This document shows positions 46,024 through 54,664 of a DNA stretch of 64,000 bases, piece by piece (position 1 is the stretch's first letter; the number at the start of each line of letters is the position of its first letter). The notes below the pieces were generated by a model. The model did no database searches and was not told the DNA's origin. It saw only the letters and a list, made by a program, of their open reading frames with translations. Position numbers and translations under genes: made by a program. Source of the stretch: Streptomyces endocoffeicus (lineage in GTDB: Bacteria > Actinomycetota > Actinomycetes > Streptomycetales > Streptomycetaceae). The stretch is taken from NCBI RefSeq assembly GCF_016741935.1, contig NZ_JAERRG010000008.1:310001-374000 (forward strand). The letters run 5' to 3'.

Positions 46024-47340
46024 TTACTTGCTCTTGGTGTACGTGGACCAGTCCGGCGATTCCGCCGGGTCCAGCATCCGCAGCTTCGCCAGGACCTTCG
46101 GGTCCTGGGCGTCCAGCCAGTCGGCGAGCTGCTTGAACGACACGCACCGCACTCCGTCGCGGCGGCAGACGCTCCGCATCACGTCCTCGATGGCCTGCAT
46201 ATAGATGCCGCCGTTCCAGGTCTCGAAGTGATTGCCGATGAACAGCGGTGCCCGGCTGCCGTTGTAGGCCCGCTCAAACCCGTTCAGATATCCTTCGCGG
46301 GTCAGCCGCTCCCACTCCGCGTATTTCCCCGGATCGCCCTCGGTGCTGTCACCGGACTGGTTGAAGAGGAAGTTGAAGTCCATCGAGAGGACCTGCTTCT
46401 CGCTCTCCGGGTACGGCACCAGCTGCAGCGGGAAGTTCCAGATTCCATCGATCTTGGACGGCCAGAGCTGGAAGTCGCCCGGGGAACTCGCGTCATAGCG
46501 CCAGCCGAGGGATTTGATCGCCGGTATCAGCGTCTTCTGGCCCTCCAGGCACGGCGCGCGCCCGCCCACCAGCTCCACGTCATAGTCGAACGGCAGCGGT
46601 TTGATGTCGGTGAAGCCGGTGTTCGTCTTCCACTGCTTCACGAACGAATACGCCTGCTCCGTTTCGCTCTTCCAGTCCGCGGTGGACCAGTCCTCCCCGC
46701 CCTTGGCGCCGCAGAAATGGCCGTTGAAGTGGGAGCCGATCTCATTGCCGTCCAGCCAGGCCCCGCGTAACTGCTCCAGGGTCTCCCTGATGTGCTCGTC
46801 GGTGGGGAAGGATATGGCGGCCGAGCCCGGCTTGTGCTGCGGCGGCCGATAGAGGTCGCTCTTCGACTTGGGCAGCAGATACATGCCGCTCAGGAAGAAC
46901 GTCATGGTGGCGTTGGTCTCCTTGGCCACCTCGCGGAAGCGGGAGAAGAGATGGTCGTCGTTCTCCAGCGCGCCGTCCCAGGAGAAGACCACGAACTGCG
47001 GCGGCTTCTCACCCGGTTTGAGCTTCTCGGGCTTGAGCTGATGCGGCTGCGGTCCGGTGTAGGACGTCGAGCCGTCCCCGAGCACCTTGTCCTTGCCGTC
47101 CCAATGTGCGTACTTGTCTTCCTTCTTGGGCTCCCTGGGGACCCGGTCCGACTTGGGGGACGCCGCGGCGGCGGGGAGGTCCCCGTCCTGCGCGCCCCCC
47201 GCGTCCCCCGGCGAGGTCAGGGCTATCAGCAGCGCCACCACGACGGCCACGGCCGTCAGCGCGCCTAAGGGCGCGGCCACGCCATAGGCGTTCCTCGCAC
47301 TTAAAGCCTTCAACGCTTTCACGATCTCCAGCGCCTTCAC
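46024..47340 (-). CDS. Membrane-anchored NodB-like polysaccharide deacetylase family protein
   Basis: 438 residues from the GTG at 47340 (GGGGGCGGG upstream). One N-terminal membrane segment (about 20-42) anchors or exports it; a charged linker follows to about 100. The catalytic-type domain begins QFVVFSWDGALENDD, where the usual TFDDG is SWDGA. It continues with NEIGSHFNGHFCG, which keeps the two His of the H-x3-H metal motif. The divergent first motif leaves deacetylase activity uncertain. Several Cys suggest disulfides outside the cell. It is convergent with the PBP gene, which hints at a cell-wall role. Confidence 0.75.
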   Translation of the reverse strand: MKALEIVKALKALSARNAYGVAAPLGALTAVAVVVALLIALTSPGDAGGAQDGDLPAAAASPKSDRVPREPKKEDKYAHWDGKDKVLGDGSTSYTGPQPHQLKPEKLKPGEKPPQFVVFSWDGALENDDHLFSRFREVAKETNATMTFFLSGMYLLPKSKSDLYRPPQHKPGSAAISFPTDEHIRETLEQLRGAWLDGNEIGSHFNGHFCGAKGGEDWSTADWKSETEQAYSFVKQWKTNTGFTDIKPLPFDYDVELVGGRAPCLEGQKTLIPAIKSLGWRYDASSPGDFQLWPSKIDGIWNFPLQLVPYPESEKQVLSMDFNFLFNQSGDSTEGDPGKYAEWERLTREGYLNGFERAYNGSRAPLFIGNHFETWNGGIYMQAIEDVMRSVCRRDGVRCVSFKQLADWLDAQDPKVLAKLRMLDPAESPDWSTYTKSK

Positions 47341-47423
47341 GGGTCCCGCCCCCTGGCAACAGTACAGATGTACGTCCCCCTCAGTATCACAGAAGTATCA
47401 CGTGCCCTTCACATCGGTCATCC

Positions 47424-48884
47424 TCACCAACCGGTCAAAAGCAGGTGATTGACGAGCAGTGAGAGGCAGGCCTGGACCAAGAGCCATCGGCGGTGATCAC
47501 GGGCGGGCAGGAGCGCGGTGGTCGGCAGCAGCCAGACGAGGAACGGAAGCCAGATCCGCTCCGTCTCGGCCTTGCTCATCCCGGACAGATCGGCCACGGC
47601 GAGCGCCAGCAGCGCGGCGAAGGTCAGCACGACGAGCCCGTCCGGGGCGCCAGGACCACCAAGAGCGCCAGGACCGCCAGGACCGCCCGGCCTGCCCGGC
47701 CTGCCAGGACCGCCCGGCCCGCTCGGGCGCAGCCGCCGGACGGCGTCGGGCACCGCCGACAGCATCCGCCGCGCGCCCGCGACACAGGCGGGACCGGCGG
47801 CCACCGACGCGACGGCCAGGTTGGCCCAGACCCAGTACGCGTACGGGCGGTCGGAAGCCACGCCCTGGTAGTAGCGCTCGACCAGCAGGGAGTACCCCTC
47901 CCACCACCGGAACCCGGCCAGCGTGAACGCCCCGGCCACCACCGCCACCCCGGTCAGCACGAAGGGCAGCGGCCGCGCGGTGCGGGCGAGCAGCAGTACG
48001 GCGGCGGCGGGCAGCGCCAGCAGCGTCAGCCCGTAGGAGAGATACGCCGTCAGCCCCAGCAGCAGCCCGGAGGCCAGCGCGACCGCCCCGGGCGCCCGGA
48101 CCGTACGCGTCGCCGCGAGCGCCAGCAGTGCGAGCCCCCAGGCCGCGACGGCCGCGAAGTAGCCGTCGGCCGAGGCACCCACCCATACCGCCCCGGGCGC
48201 CAGGACCAGGAACGGGGCGGCCGTACGCGCCGCCCGCTCCTGCCCCAGGGCGCGCAGCGTGACCAGGATCGCGACCGCCGCCGAGCCGCCCACGGTGACG
48301 CAGAAGGCCCCCGCCCAACCGCCGCCGCCCAGGCCCAGCCGGTCCAGGCCCACGAAGGTGAGCACGGCACCCGGCGGATGGCCCGCGATATGGGCGGGCC
48401 AGTGGTCGGGCTGAGTGAGCAGGATATGGCCGGTGAAGCCGCGCAGGGCCGCGCCGATGTCCTGGAACCGGTCGATGCCGCGCAGATACTCGTGACGCGC
48501 GGTCAGCCGCTCCGCCACCCCGCGCCGCCATCCGTCGACCAGCGCCAGCGACCAGATCCAGGCCATGGCCGCCGCCCAGACGGCCCCCAGCAGCCCCCGC
48601 CACGGCAGCCGCGCCGCCAGCCGGTGGCCATGGAGGACGACCGCCGCGGCGACGGCCAGGGCGAGGGGCGTGCCGGGGCCCACATGAGGCAGCCAGTCGG
48701 CGTACAGCGGCGCCCAGTCGACGTACAAGGAGTGATCCGTCCGCTGGATCAGGGTGCCGACGACGGCGGCGACGGCGAAGACCAGGGCGGCGGCAGCGGC
48801 GGCGAGCACGTCCCGACGACGGCCGGTCCGTGTGTCGTCCTGGGTGGGCTGGATGTCGGCGCCGTTGCGGAGAGGGAGCTTCAC
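47424..48884 (-). CDS. Polytopic membrane protein, glycosyltransferase-like (GT-C type), function unknown
   Basis: 486 residues from the GTG at 48884. About ten to twelve membrane spans are expected, with an extracytoplasmic loop after the first span (RTDHSLYVDWAPLYADWLP). The loop motifs HWPAHIAGHPPGAVLTF and RWWEGYSLLVERYYQGVASDRPYAYWVW are like those of integral-membrane mannosyl- or arabinosyltransferases. The donor Asp/Glu motif cannot be assigned with certainty. A GPGGPGRP low-complexity insertion (about 390-418) interrupts a loop. It is divergent from the Mo-oxidoreductase gene. Confidence 0.65.
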   Translation of the reverse strand: MKLPLRNGADIQPTQDDTRTGRRRDVLAAAAAALVFAVAAVVGTLIQRTDHSLYVDWAPLYADWLPHVGPGTPLALAVAAAVVLHGHRLAARLPWRGLLGAVWAAAMAWIWSLALVDGWRRGVAERLTARHEYLRGIDRFQDIGAALRGFTGHILLTQPDHWPAHIAGHPPGAVLTFVGLDRLGLGGGGWAGAFCVTVGGSAAVAILVTLRALGQERAARTAAPFLVLAPGAVWVGASADGYFAAVAAWGLALLALAATRTVRAPGAVALASGLLLGLTAYLSYGLTLLALPAAAVLLLARTARPLPFVLTGVAVVAGAFTLAGFRWWEGYSLLVERYYQGVASDRPYAYWVWANLAVASVAAGPACVAGARRMLSAVPDAVRRLRPSGPGGPGRPGRPGGPGGPGALGGPGAPDGLVVLTFAALLALAVADLSGMSKAETERIWLPFLVWLLPTTALLPARDHRRWLLVQACLSLLVNHLLLTGW

Positions 48885-49037
48885 GACGTCACGCTACGTC
48901 GCCGAGCCCGCCGCCGGACCGCCGCGCCGCGCGCTGTCACCGGACCGTCAGATCTTCCCGGCCAGGGCCCGTGACGTCACCGTTTTGTCATGGGCTCAAG
49001 GCCGCCGGAGGCGGTGCGGCGGTCCTACGGTCATGCC

Positions 49038-50321
49038 ATGAGCCACCCTCCCCGTACCGACCGTGACCGCCGCGCCCTGTGGCGCAGCCCGCTCCGCGGC
49101 CCCTGGCTGACGTCCGTCTTCGGCCTGATCCTGCTCTTCGGCATCCCCGTACTCTTCGTGACCGGACTGCTGTCGTACGCCGCCTACAACCCCGATCTGT
49201 CCCCGGTCAACGACAAGACACCGGACAAGGGGCTGCTCGGCTTCTACCTCTTCTCCTGGCCGACCGACCCCTCCTGGCTCTACCGCGTCACCCAGGGGGT
49301 GCACGTCACGCTCGGGATCGTGCTCGTCCCCGTGCTGCTGGCCAAGCTGTGGTCGGTCATCCCCAAGCTGTTCGCCTGGCCGCCGGTGCGGTCCCTGGGG
49401 CACGCGCTGGAGCGGCTCTCGCTGCTCCTGCTGGTCGGCGGGGGACTGTTCGAATTCGCGACCGGCGTGCTCAACGTCCAGCTGGACTACATCTTCCCCG
49501 GCTCCTTCTACCCGCTGCACTTCTACGGGGCGTGGATCTTCATGGCCGCTCTCGTGGTCCATGTGGCGCTGCGGCTCCCGCTCATGGTGCGGACGCTGCG
49601 GAGCCGCGAGCTGCGGGCCGAACTGCGCACCCGCACCTCCGACACCCGGCCGGAGCCGCCGGACGAGACCGGCCTGGTCAGCCCCCGGCCCGCCGCGCCG
49701 ACCACGTCGCGGCGGGGCGCGCTCGCCATGGTCGGCACCGGCTCCTTCGCGCTGCTGGTGGTGACGGCCGGTCAGAGCATCGGCGGGCCGCTGCGTACGA
49801 GCGCGCTGCTCGCCCCGCACGGGCGCGAGCCGGGCCGGGGGCCGAACGGCTTCCAGATCAACAAGACCACCGTGGCCGTCGGCATCCGCGCCCGCGACAT
49901 CGGGCCCGACTGGCGGCTTGTGGTGCGGGGCGCGGCGGGCCGCGAGACCGTCCTCACCCGGGAGCGGCTGCTGCGGCTGGAGAGCCACGGCGCGGCGCTG
50001 CCCATCGCCTGTGTGGAGGGGTGGTCCACGACCGACCAGCGGTGGGAGGGGGTGCGGCTGGCCGACCTCGCCGCGCTGGTGGGGCATGCCGACCGGCCGC
50101 CGAGGGTGCTGGTGGAGTCCGTGCAGCGGCACGGCTCCTTCCGCAGCGTCGTGCTGAGCGAGCACCAGGTCCGCGATCCGCGCTCGCTGCTGGCACTGAA
50201 GGTCAACGGCGCGGATCTGTCGCCGGACCACGGCTATCCGGCGCGGGTGATCGTGCCCGGGGCTCCGGGTGTGCACAACACCAAGTGGGTCGGGCGGCTG
50301 ACGTTCGGGGGGACGGCATGA
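49038..50321 (+). CDS. Membrane molybdopterin-dependent oxidoreductase with cytochrome b561-like N-terminus
   Basis: 427 residues from the ATG at 49038. The first 200 residues contain about five membrane spans with His suited to haem (VTQGVHVTLGIVL, PLHFYGAWIFMAALVVHVAL), like a cytochrome b561/YedZ-type unit. A further span (ALAMVGTGSFALLVVTAG) leads to a sulfite-oxidase-type molybdopterin domain (about 255-427). Its Mo-ligand Cys is Cys325 in LPIACVEGWST, and the end is PGVHNTKWVGRLTFGG. Electrons probably pass between Mo and the membrane haem; the substrate is unknown. The gene overlaps the next by four bases within a triplicated repeat. Confidence 0.85.
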   Translation: MSHPPRTDRDRRALWRSPLRGPWLTSVFGLILLFGIPVLFVTGLLSYAAYNPDLSPVNDKTPDKGLLGFYLFSWPTDPSWLYRVTQGVHVTLGIVLVPVLLAKLWSVIPKLFAWPPVRSLGHALERLSLLLLVGGGLFEFATGVLNVQLDYIFPGSFYPLHFYGAWIFMAALVVHVALRLPLMVRTLRSRELRAELRTRTSDTRPEPPDETGLVSPRPAAPTTSRRGALAMVGTGSFALLVVTAGQSIGGPLRTSALLAPHGREPGRGPNGFQINKTTVAVGIRARDIGPDWRLVVRGAAGRETVLTRERLLRLESHGAALPIACVEGWSTTDQRWEGVRLADLAALVGHADRPPRVLVESVQRHGSFRSVVLSEHQVRDPRSLLALKVNGADLSPDHGYPARVIVPGAPGVHNTKWVGRLTFGGTA

Positions 50322-50393
50322 GGTTTCTCGGACTTCGGGGGGACGGCGCGAGGCTTCTCGGACTTCGGGGGGACGGTATGAGGTTTCTCAGGC
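50304..50393 (+). repeat. Three 30-bp tandem units carrying the Mo-enzyme stop and duplicated RBS/start codons of the next gene
   Basis: Units at 50304-50333, 50334-50363 and 50364-50393 are nearly identical. The first holds the TGA of the Mo-enzyme and an ATG at 50318; the third holds another GGGGGGACGG-ATG start at 50378. The repeat is in frame with the downstream gene. Confidence 0.95.
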
Positions 50394-50983
50394 GGAGCCG
50401 TGTCGGGCTGCGGCGGCTGGACGGGGAGTCACCGCTGCGGCTGGTGCTGCTGTTGTGCTCCTTCGCGCTGACCGGTTACGCCGGGCTCAGGCTGCTGAGC
50501 GGCGACTGGTTCGGGATCGCGCTGTGGTTCGTCGGCGCCGCCGTCCTCCACGATCTGGTGCTGCTGCCGCTGTACGCGCTCGCCGACCGTGCCGTGGCGG
50601 CCGTGCTCCCGGCCCCGGCCCGGTGGATCAACCATGTGCGGGTGCCCGCCTTCGTCTCCGGTGTGCTGCTGCTGGTGTGGTTCCCGCTGATCCTCGGCCG
50701 GCAGGAGCGCCGGTACGAGAACGCGACCGGGCTGAGCGCCGATGTCTTCTGGCCGCGCTGGCTGCTGATCACCGCCGTACTCTTCGGCGCCTCGGCCCTG
50801 TGGCTGGTGATCCGGGTGGCGATCCGGGGGTGGCGGCGGCGCCCGGGGGCTCGGGGCGGGGCCGCGGAGGCCTCTTCGCCCGCTTCGCCCGCTTCGGACG
50901 CTTCGGACGCTTCGACCGGGGAGCGGAAGCCGCCCGCCGGGCCCACCGGGCCTGCCGGGCCCGCAGGGCCCAGCCGGCCATGA
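50318..50983 (+). CDS. Small membrane protein paired with the Mo-oxidoreductase
   Basis: 221 residues from the ATG at 50318 (ATGA overlap) or 201 from 50378; both have the same ribosome site because of the repeat. Four membrane spans are likely (LRLVLLLCSFALTGYAGL, FGIALWFVGAAVLHDLVLLP, HVRVPAFVSGVLLLVWFPLIL, WPRWLLITAVLFGASALWLV). A low-complexity tail (ASSPASPASDASDAS, then Pro/Gly repeats) follows. I do not recognise the family. Coupling suggests a membrane partner of the oxidoreductase. Its last 215 bases overlap the convergent mannosyltransferase gene. Confidence 0.75.
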   Translation: MRFLGLRGDGARLLGLRGDGMRFLRRSRVGLRRLDGESPLRLVLLLCSFALTGYAGLRLLSGDWFGIALWFVGAAVLHDLVLLPLYALADRAVAAVLPAPARWINHVRVPAFVSGVLLLVWFPLILGRQERRYENATGLSADVFWPRWLLITAVLFGASALWLVIRVAIRGWRRRPGARGGAAEASSPASPASDASDASTGERKPPAGPTGPAGPAGPSRP

Positions 50984-52898
50984 CCGCCGCGGCGGCGACC
51001 GCGTACCCCAGCGTCCCGACCCACGCGCCGTCGTCCACCGCACGGGCCGTCACATACTGGGCGACTCCGGCGAGCGGCAGGCCGAGCCACTCCCAGCGCC
51101 CGTCGAGGGCCACCAGCGCCACCACCAGCAGCGCGTACCAGGGGTAGCCGGGCGTCATCAGCAGGAACGCGGTCCCGGTCACCACCAGCGCGCCGCGCCA
51201 GGGCCGTTGGGGATCGCCGCGCAGCAGCACCCGGGCCACGACCATGACCAGGACGGCGGCGATCACGGGGAGGGCCCAGGTCTCCGGATCGGGGTGGAGC
51301 AGGCGCAGCAGCGCGTAGCGGTTCTTGTCGTCGGCGGCGGTGGCGCCCGTCTCGTAGCCCTCCTCGGCCACATAGCCGGTGAGATAGCCGAGGACGGAGG
51401 AGTGCGAGAGCAGGACGTACGGGAGGTAGCCGAGCGCGACGACGGCGGTGGCGGGCAGCACGACGGCCGCGGCGCGGCGGGTCCGCCCGGCCGGCGAGGC
51501 GGGGCTCCCGGTGCTCGTGGCGAGGACGCCGGTACCCGTGGCGAGGACGCCGGAGAGCGCGCCCGGCAGGGTCACGGCGGGCAGCAGCTTGGCCGCGGTC
51601 GCCGCGCCGAGCAGCGCACCGCCCAGGGCGCGGCGGCGGGGAACGGCGACGAGGCCCGCGACGGTCAACAGCACGCCGAGCGCGTCGATATGCGCGTTGT
51701 TCACCGCCTCCACCGGTACGGCCGGGCACCAGGCCCAGAGCGCGGCGCGGGCGGTCGCGAGGCGGGGGTCGCGGCGGCGCCGCGCGGCGGCGAGCAGCAC
51801 GGCGGTGGTGGCGACGGACAGCAGCGCGCCGCCGGTCTGCAGGGGGAGGAGGGTGGAACCTGACGGCGCCGAGCGGTGTACAAGCAAGAAATAGCCCTCT
51901 GCGGCGGGAGGATAAATCGTATGGACCGAGGGGCGGTTCAGGCGCGTGCACTGCGGCTCGGCGGAGGCGCTTGGCGGGTGATCGGGTTCCGGATCGGCGC
52001 GCGGGACGGCGCCGGGCGTGGGACGTTCGGGCGCGGGATGTTTGGGCGTGGGACGTTCGGGCGCGGCGCGGACGGGGGCGCGGTCGGGGCCATGGCAGGA
52101 GGAGCCCCGCGGGAAGAGCCAGCGGTCGCGCAGCGAAGCGAGCGCGGGATCCTCGGGCGCGTGGTCATAGGGGGATATGCCCGCGGCCTGCACGCGTCCG
52201 TCCCAGGCGTAGCGGTAGGCGTCGGTGCTGGTGCGCGGCGGGGCGAGCAGCCCCGTGGCGGCGACCGCCGCGCTGCCCGCGAGCACGAACACCGCGGCCT
52301 GGCGGGCGCCCAGGCGGCGGACCGTCCACGCGGCTGCGGCGAACAGCGCCCAGGCGATGGCGTACCAGCGGGACAGTACGCCGGGCGCGGTGTGGAAGTC
52401 GTCCCCGCGGAAGGTGAGGGCGAGGACGGCGACCAGCGAGCCGAGCAGCGTGGCCAGAGCGAGCGGGGTGACCCAGCGGCGGGCGGCACGCCCCCGCGCG
52501 GGCGGGTCGGTCTGTGCCTGCGTGGGTGGGTCGGTTGGCGCTTGCGTGGGTGGGTTGGTCTGTGCCTGCGCGGGCGGGTCGGTCTGTGCCTGCGCAGGCG
52601 GGTTGGTTCGCGCCTGCGTGGGTGGGTCGGTCTGTGCCCGCGCGAGTGGGTCGGTCCGCACCTGCGCAGGTGGGGCGGGGCAGCCCCGTGGACGAGGCTT
52701 GTCCGTGTTGTCGGGCGGTGGTGCGGGGCGCTCAGGCGGTCGGGGCTCGTCCGCGCCGTCGGGCGGTGGCGCGGGGCGGTCGCGAGCCGATGGCCGCGGG
52801 CCCGGGACGGAGTGCGGCCGGGGCGCCTGATCGGGCACCCGGCCGGTCCACCGGGCGAATCGGCCGGGCCGCGGCAGGCCGCGCGGCGATGTGGGCAT
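50769..52898 (-). CDS. Integral-membrane mannosyltransferase-like protein (GT87/DUF2029 type)
   Basis: 709 residues from the ATG at 52898. The first about 130 residues are a hydrophilic region of 8-residue repeats (AQTDPPTQ-like). The membrane core starts WVTPLALATLLGSLVAVLAL and has the extracytoplasmic Asp region TSTDAYRYAWDGRVQAAGISPY near 220. It also has VNNAHIDALGVLL and LGAATAAKLLPAVTLP, as in polyprenyl-phosphate-mannose transferases. A Pro-rich insertion lies near 265-300. The last about 70 residues are basic (SKRPKRPKRAKR) and are antisense to the tail of the 50318-50983 gene. It is last in a four-gene operon. Confidence 0.78.
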   Translation of the reverse strand: MPTSPRGLPRPGRFARWTGRVPDQAPRPHSVPGPRPSARDRPAPPPDGADEPRPPERPAPPPDNTDKPRPRGCPAPPAQVRTDPLARAQTDPPTQARTNPPAQAQTDPPAQAQTNPPTQAPTDPPTQAQTDPPARGRAARRWVTPLALATLLGSLVAVLALTFRGDDFHTAPGVLSRWYAIAWALFAAAAWTVRRLGARQAAVFVLAGSAAVAATGLLAPPRTSTDAYRYAWDGRVQAAGISPYDHAPEDPALASLRDRWLFPRGSSCHGPDRAPVRAAPERPTPKHPAPERPTPGAVPRADPEPDHPPSASAEPQCTRLNRPSVHTIYPPAAEGYFLLVHRSAPSGSTLLPLQTGGALLSVATTAVLLAAARRRRDPRLATARAALWAWCPAVPVEAVNNAHIDALGVLLTVAGLVAVPRRRALGGALLGAATAAKLLPAVTLPGALSGVLATGTGVLATSTGSPASPAGRTRRAAAVVLPATAVVALGYLPYVLLSHSSVLGYLTGYVAEEGYETGATAADDKNRYALLRLLHPDPETWALPVIAAVLVMVVARVLLRGDPQRPWRGALVVTGTAFLLMTPGYPWYALLVVALVALDGRWEWLGLPLAGVAQYVTARAVDDGAWVGTLGYAVAAAAVMAGWALRARQARWARRAASAPRSKRPKRPKRAKRAKRPPRPRPEPPGAAATPGSPPGSPATGPRRRRVRR
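52499..52680 (-). repeat. 24-bp in-frame tandem repeats in the N-terminus of the mannosyltransferase gene
   Basis: About seven degenerate 24-bp units (GTCTGTGCCTGCGTGGGTGG-like) encode the 8-residue repeat AQTDPPTQ/AQTNPPAQ. Copies vary by a few bases. Confidence 0.88.
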
Positions 52899-52901
52899 GG
52901 C

Positions 52902-53732
52902 TCAGCGCTCCGTGCCGGTCCGGGGCGGCGGCGTGCGGCGCAGCGATACGAACCCGCGGTCGCGCGCGGTCCACTGCTCGACCGGGCTCCAGCCCACCGC
53001 GCGTGCGTGGCGCAGCAGCGCCCGGACGCCGACGCGGGCCCAGGGGAAGGCCGTTCCCACGTCGCCCCGGCCGTCGTCCACGCGCACCCGCACCCGCTCG
53101 TCCACATCGGTCGCCGCGGCCTCCACGATCAGCAGTCCGTCGGGGGCCATGAGTTGGGCGACGCGCGCCAGCAGGGCGCGCGGATCGCCGCCGATGCCGA
53201 TGTTGCCGTCGATCAGCAGCGTCGTGCCCCAGCGCCCCTCGCCGGGCAGCGGTTCGAAGACCGAGCGGCACAGCGCGGGACCGCCCGCGCGGACCGTACG
53301 GGCGACTGCCGTCTGGCTGACGTCGATGCCCAGGCAGGGGCGGCCGTGCAGGGCCAGCGCGGCCACCAGCCGACCGGGTCCGCAGCCGATGTCGAGTATC
53401 GGGCCCTGACAGCGCCGCAGCACGGTCCGGTCGGCCGCGTCGGCGTCCGCACACCAGCGTTCGACGTCCAAGGGCAGCATCCAGCCGTCGGCCCGGCGCA
53501 GGAACAGCGGCCCTCGGCCCGCGTGGAGTGCTCGGACATAGGGGTCGGCGTGCCAGTGGGCGGCCGCGCGGCGAGCGGGCGTCCGCTCACCCACCGCTCC
53601 GTCGCGCACAGACACGTCATGTACGGATCCCTCACGTACCGCTCCGTCGTGTACGGCCCCCTCGTGCACCGATCCCTCGTGCACCGATCCCTCGTGCACC
53701 GATCCGTCGCGCACCGTCTCGGCCGTGCTCAT
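52902..53732 (-). CDS. Class I SAM-dependent methyltransferase
   Basis: 276 residues from the ATG at 53732, overlapping the DUF2064 stop by four bases. The SAM motif I, ILDIGCGPGRLVAALAL, is near residue 107-123, motif II LGIDVSQTAV follows, and DGLLIVEAAATDVDERVRV is further on. An N-terminal segment of about 45 residues consists of 5-residue repeats (VHEGS, VHDGA, VREGS), coded by 15-bp tandem units at about 53620-53715. Substrate unknown; coupling to two transferases suggests modification of a glycan or small molecule. Confidence 0.83.
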   Translation of the reverse strand: MSTAETVRDGSVHEGSVHEGSVHEGAVHDGAVREGSVHDVSVRDGAVGERTPARRAAAHWHADPYVRALHAGRGPLFLRRADGWMLPLDVERWCADADAADRTVLRRCQGPILDIGCGPGRLVAALALHGRPCLGIDVSQTAVARTVRAGGPALCRSVFEPLPGEGRWGTTLLIDGNIGIGGDPRALLARVAQLMAPDGLLIVEAAATDVDERVRVRVDDGRGDVGTAFPWARVGVRALLRHARAVGWSPVEQWTARDRGFVSLRRTPPPRTGTER

Positions 53733-54664
53733 CGGGCGGTGGTCCGGGACGAGAGACGGGCGAGGGTCCGGGCGAACCGCCCGCCCGGGGCGTCGGCCGC
53801 CACCCGTACGGCGTCCTCGGCCGTGTCCACGTCGCGCAGTATCGGAAGGTCGCGCACCCGCAGCCCCGCGTCCGTCAGCCGACGCCGCTGGGCGGCACCG
53901 GTGGTGGCGGTGGACATCGGCACGCCCCGCAGCAGTTCGGGGTCCGGTTCGGCCAGGCCCAAGGCCCAGAAGCCACCGTCGGCGGCCGGGCCGAACCAGG
54001 CGTCGCAGTCGTGCCGGCTCCCCGGTGTCAGCGCGGGGGCGAGGAGAGCGGGGGTGACCTGCGGGGTGTCCATGCCGATCAGCAGGGTGGCGCCCCGGCA
54101 GGCGGCGAAGGCCGCGGCGAGCCGTTCGTCCAGACCGCCGTCGCACTGCCCCACCACCTCGAATCCCGGCGGCAACCACGGGCCGGGGTGTCCGTCGAGC
54201 ACCAGCACCCGGCGCCGGGCGGGCATGGCGAGCGCGGCGTGCAGCGTGTCGGCGAGGGACGCCTCGGCGAGCAAGGCGGCCTCGGCGGGGGTGTACGGGG
54301 GAGTGAGCCTGGTCTTCACCCGCCCGGGCACCGGCTCCTTGGCGATGATGAGCAGCGTCGTCCCGCCCGCGTGGGCCGCCCGGGAGCAGGTGTCCGTGCG
54401 GACGTCCGCATCGGCGACCGGCCGCCCGTCGGCGCTACCTGGTCCGGAGTCGAGGCGGTCCGGAGCCGAGGGGGTCTCCGCCGCGTGGGCCTCGGCCGAG
54501 GGGGTCTCCGCCGCGTGGGCCTCGGCCGAGGGGGTCTCCGCCGCGTGGGCCTCGGCCGAGGGGGTCTCCGCCGCGTGGGCCTCGGCCGAGGGGGTCTCCG
54601 CCGCATGGGCCTCCGCCGCGTGGGCGTCCGCCCCGTGGGCCTCCTCGTGTGGCGCGGCGCTCAC
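53729..54664 (-). CDS. DUF2064 (TIGR04282-type) glycosyltransferase-like protein with expanded N-terminal repeats
   Basis: 311 residues from the GTG at 54664, overlapping the GT2 stop (GTGA). The core starts TTLLIIAKEPVPGRVKTRLTPPYTP near residue 100, the nucleotide-binding start of DUF2064. GATLLIGMDTPQVTPALLAPA (DxP motif) and CDAWFGPAADGGFWALGL follow. Family members usually begin at the core; here about 80 residues precede it, mostly five copies of AEAHAAETPS. With the adjacent GT2 gene this pair recalls TIGR04282/TIGR04283 transferase pairs; the product is unknown. Confidence 0.82.
   Translation of the reverse strand: MSAAPHEEAHGADAHAAEAHAAETPSAEAHAAETPSAEAHAAETPSAEAHAAETPSAEAHAAETPSAPDRLDSGPGSADGRPVADADVRTDTCSRAAHAGGTTLLIIAKEPVPGRVKTRLTPPYTPAEAALLAEASLADTLHAALAMPARRRVLVLDGHPGPWLPPGFEVVGQCDGGLDERLAAAFAACRGATLLIGMDTPQVTPALLAPALTPGSRHDCDAWFGPAADGGFWALGLAEPDPELLRGVPMSTATTGAAQRRRLTDAGLRVRDLPILRDVDTAEDAVRVAADAPGGRFARTLARLSSRTTAR
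54481..54600 (-). repeat. Four perfect 30-bp tandem copies (plus partial flanks) encoding AEAHAAETPS
   Basis: Copies at 54481-54510, 54511-54540, 54541-54570 and 54571-54600 are identical; a partial copy precedes at 54464-54480 and a degenerate one follows. Identity points to recent expansion. Confidence 0.97.

Noticed and set aside
54464..54620. Regular repeats suggesting a CRISPR array
   Set aside because: Copies are directly adjacent without unique spacers and are in frame inside a gene; no cas genes are present.
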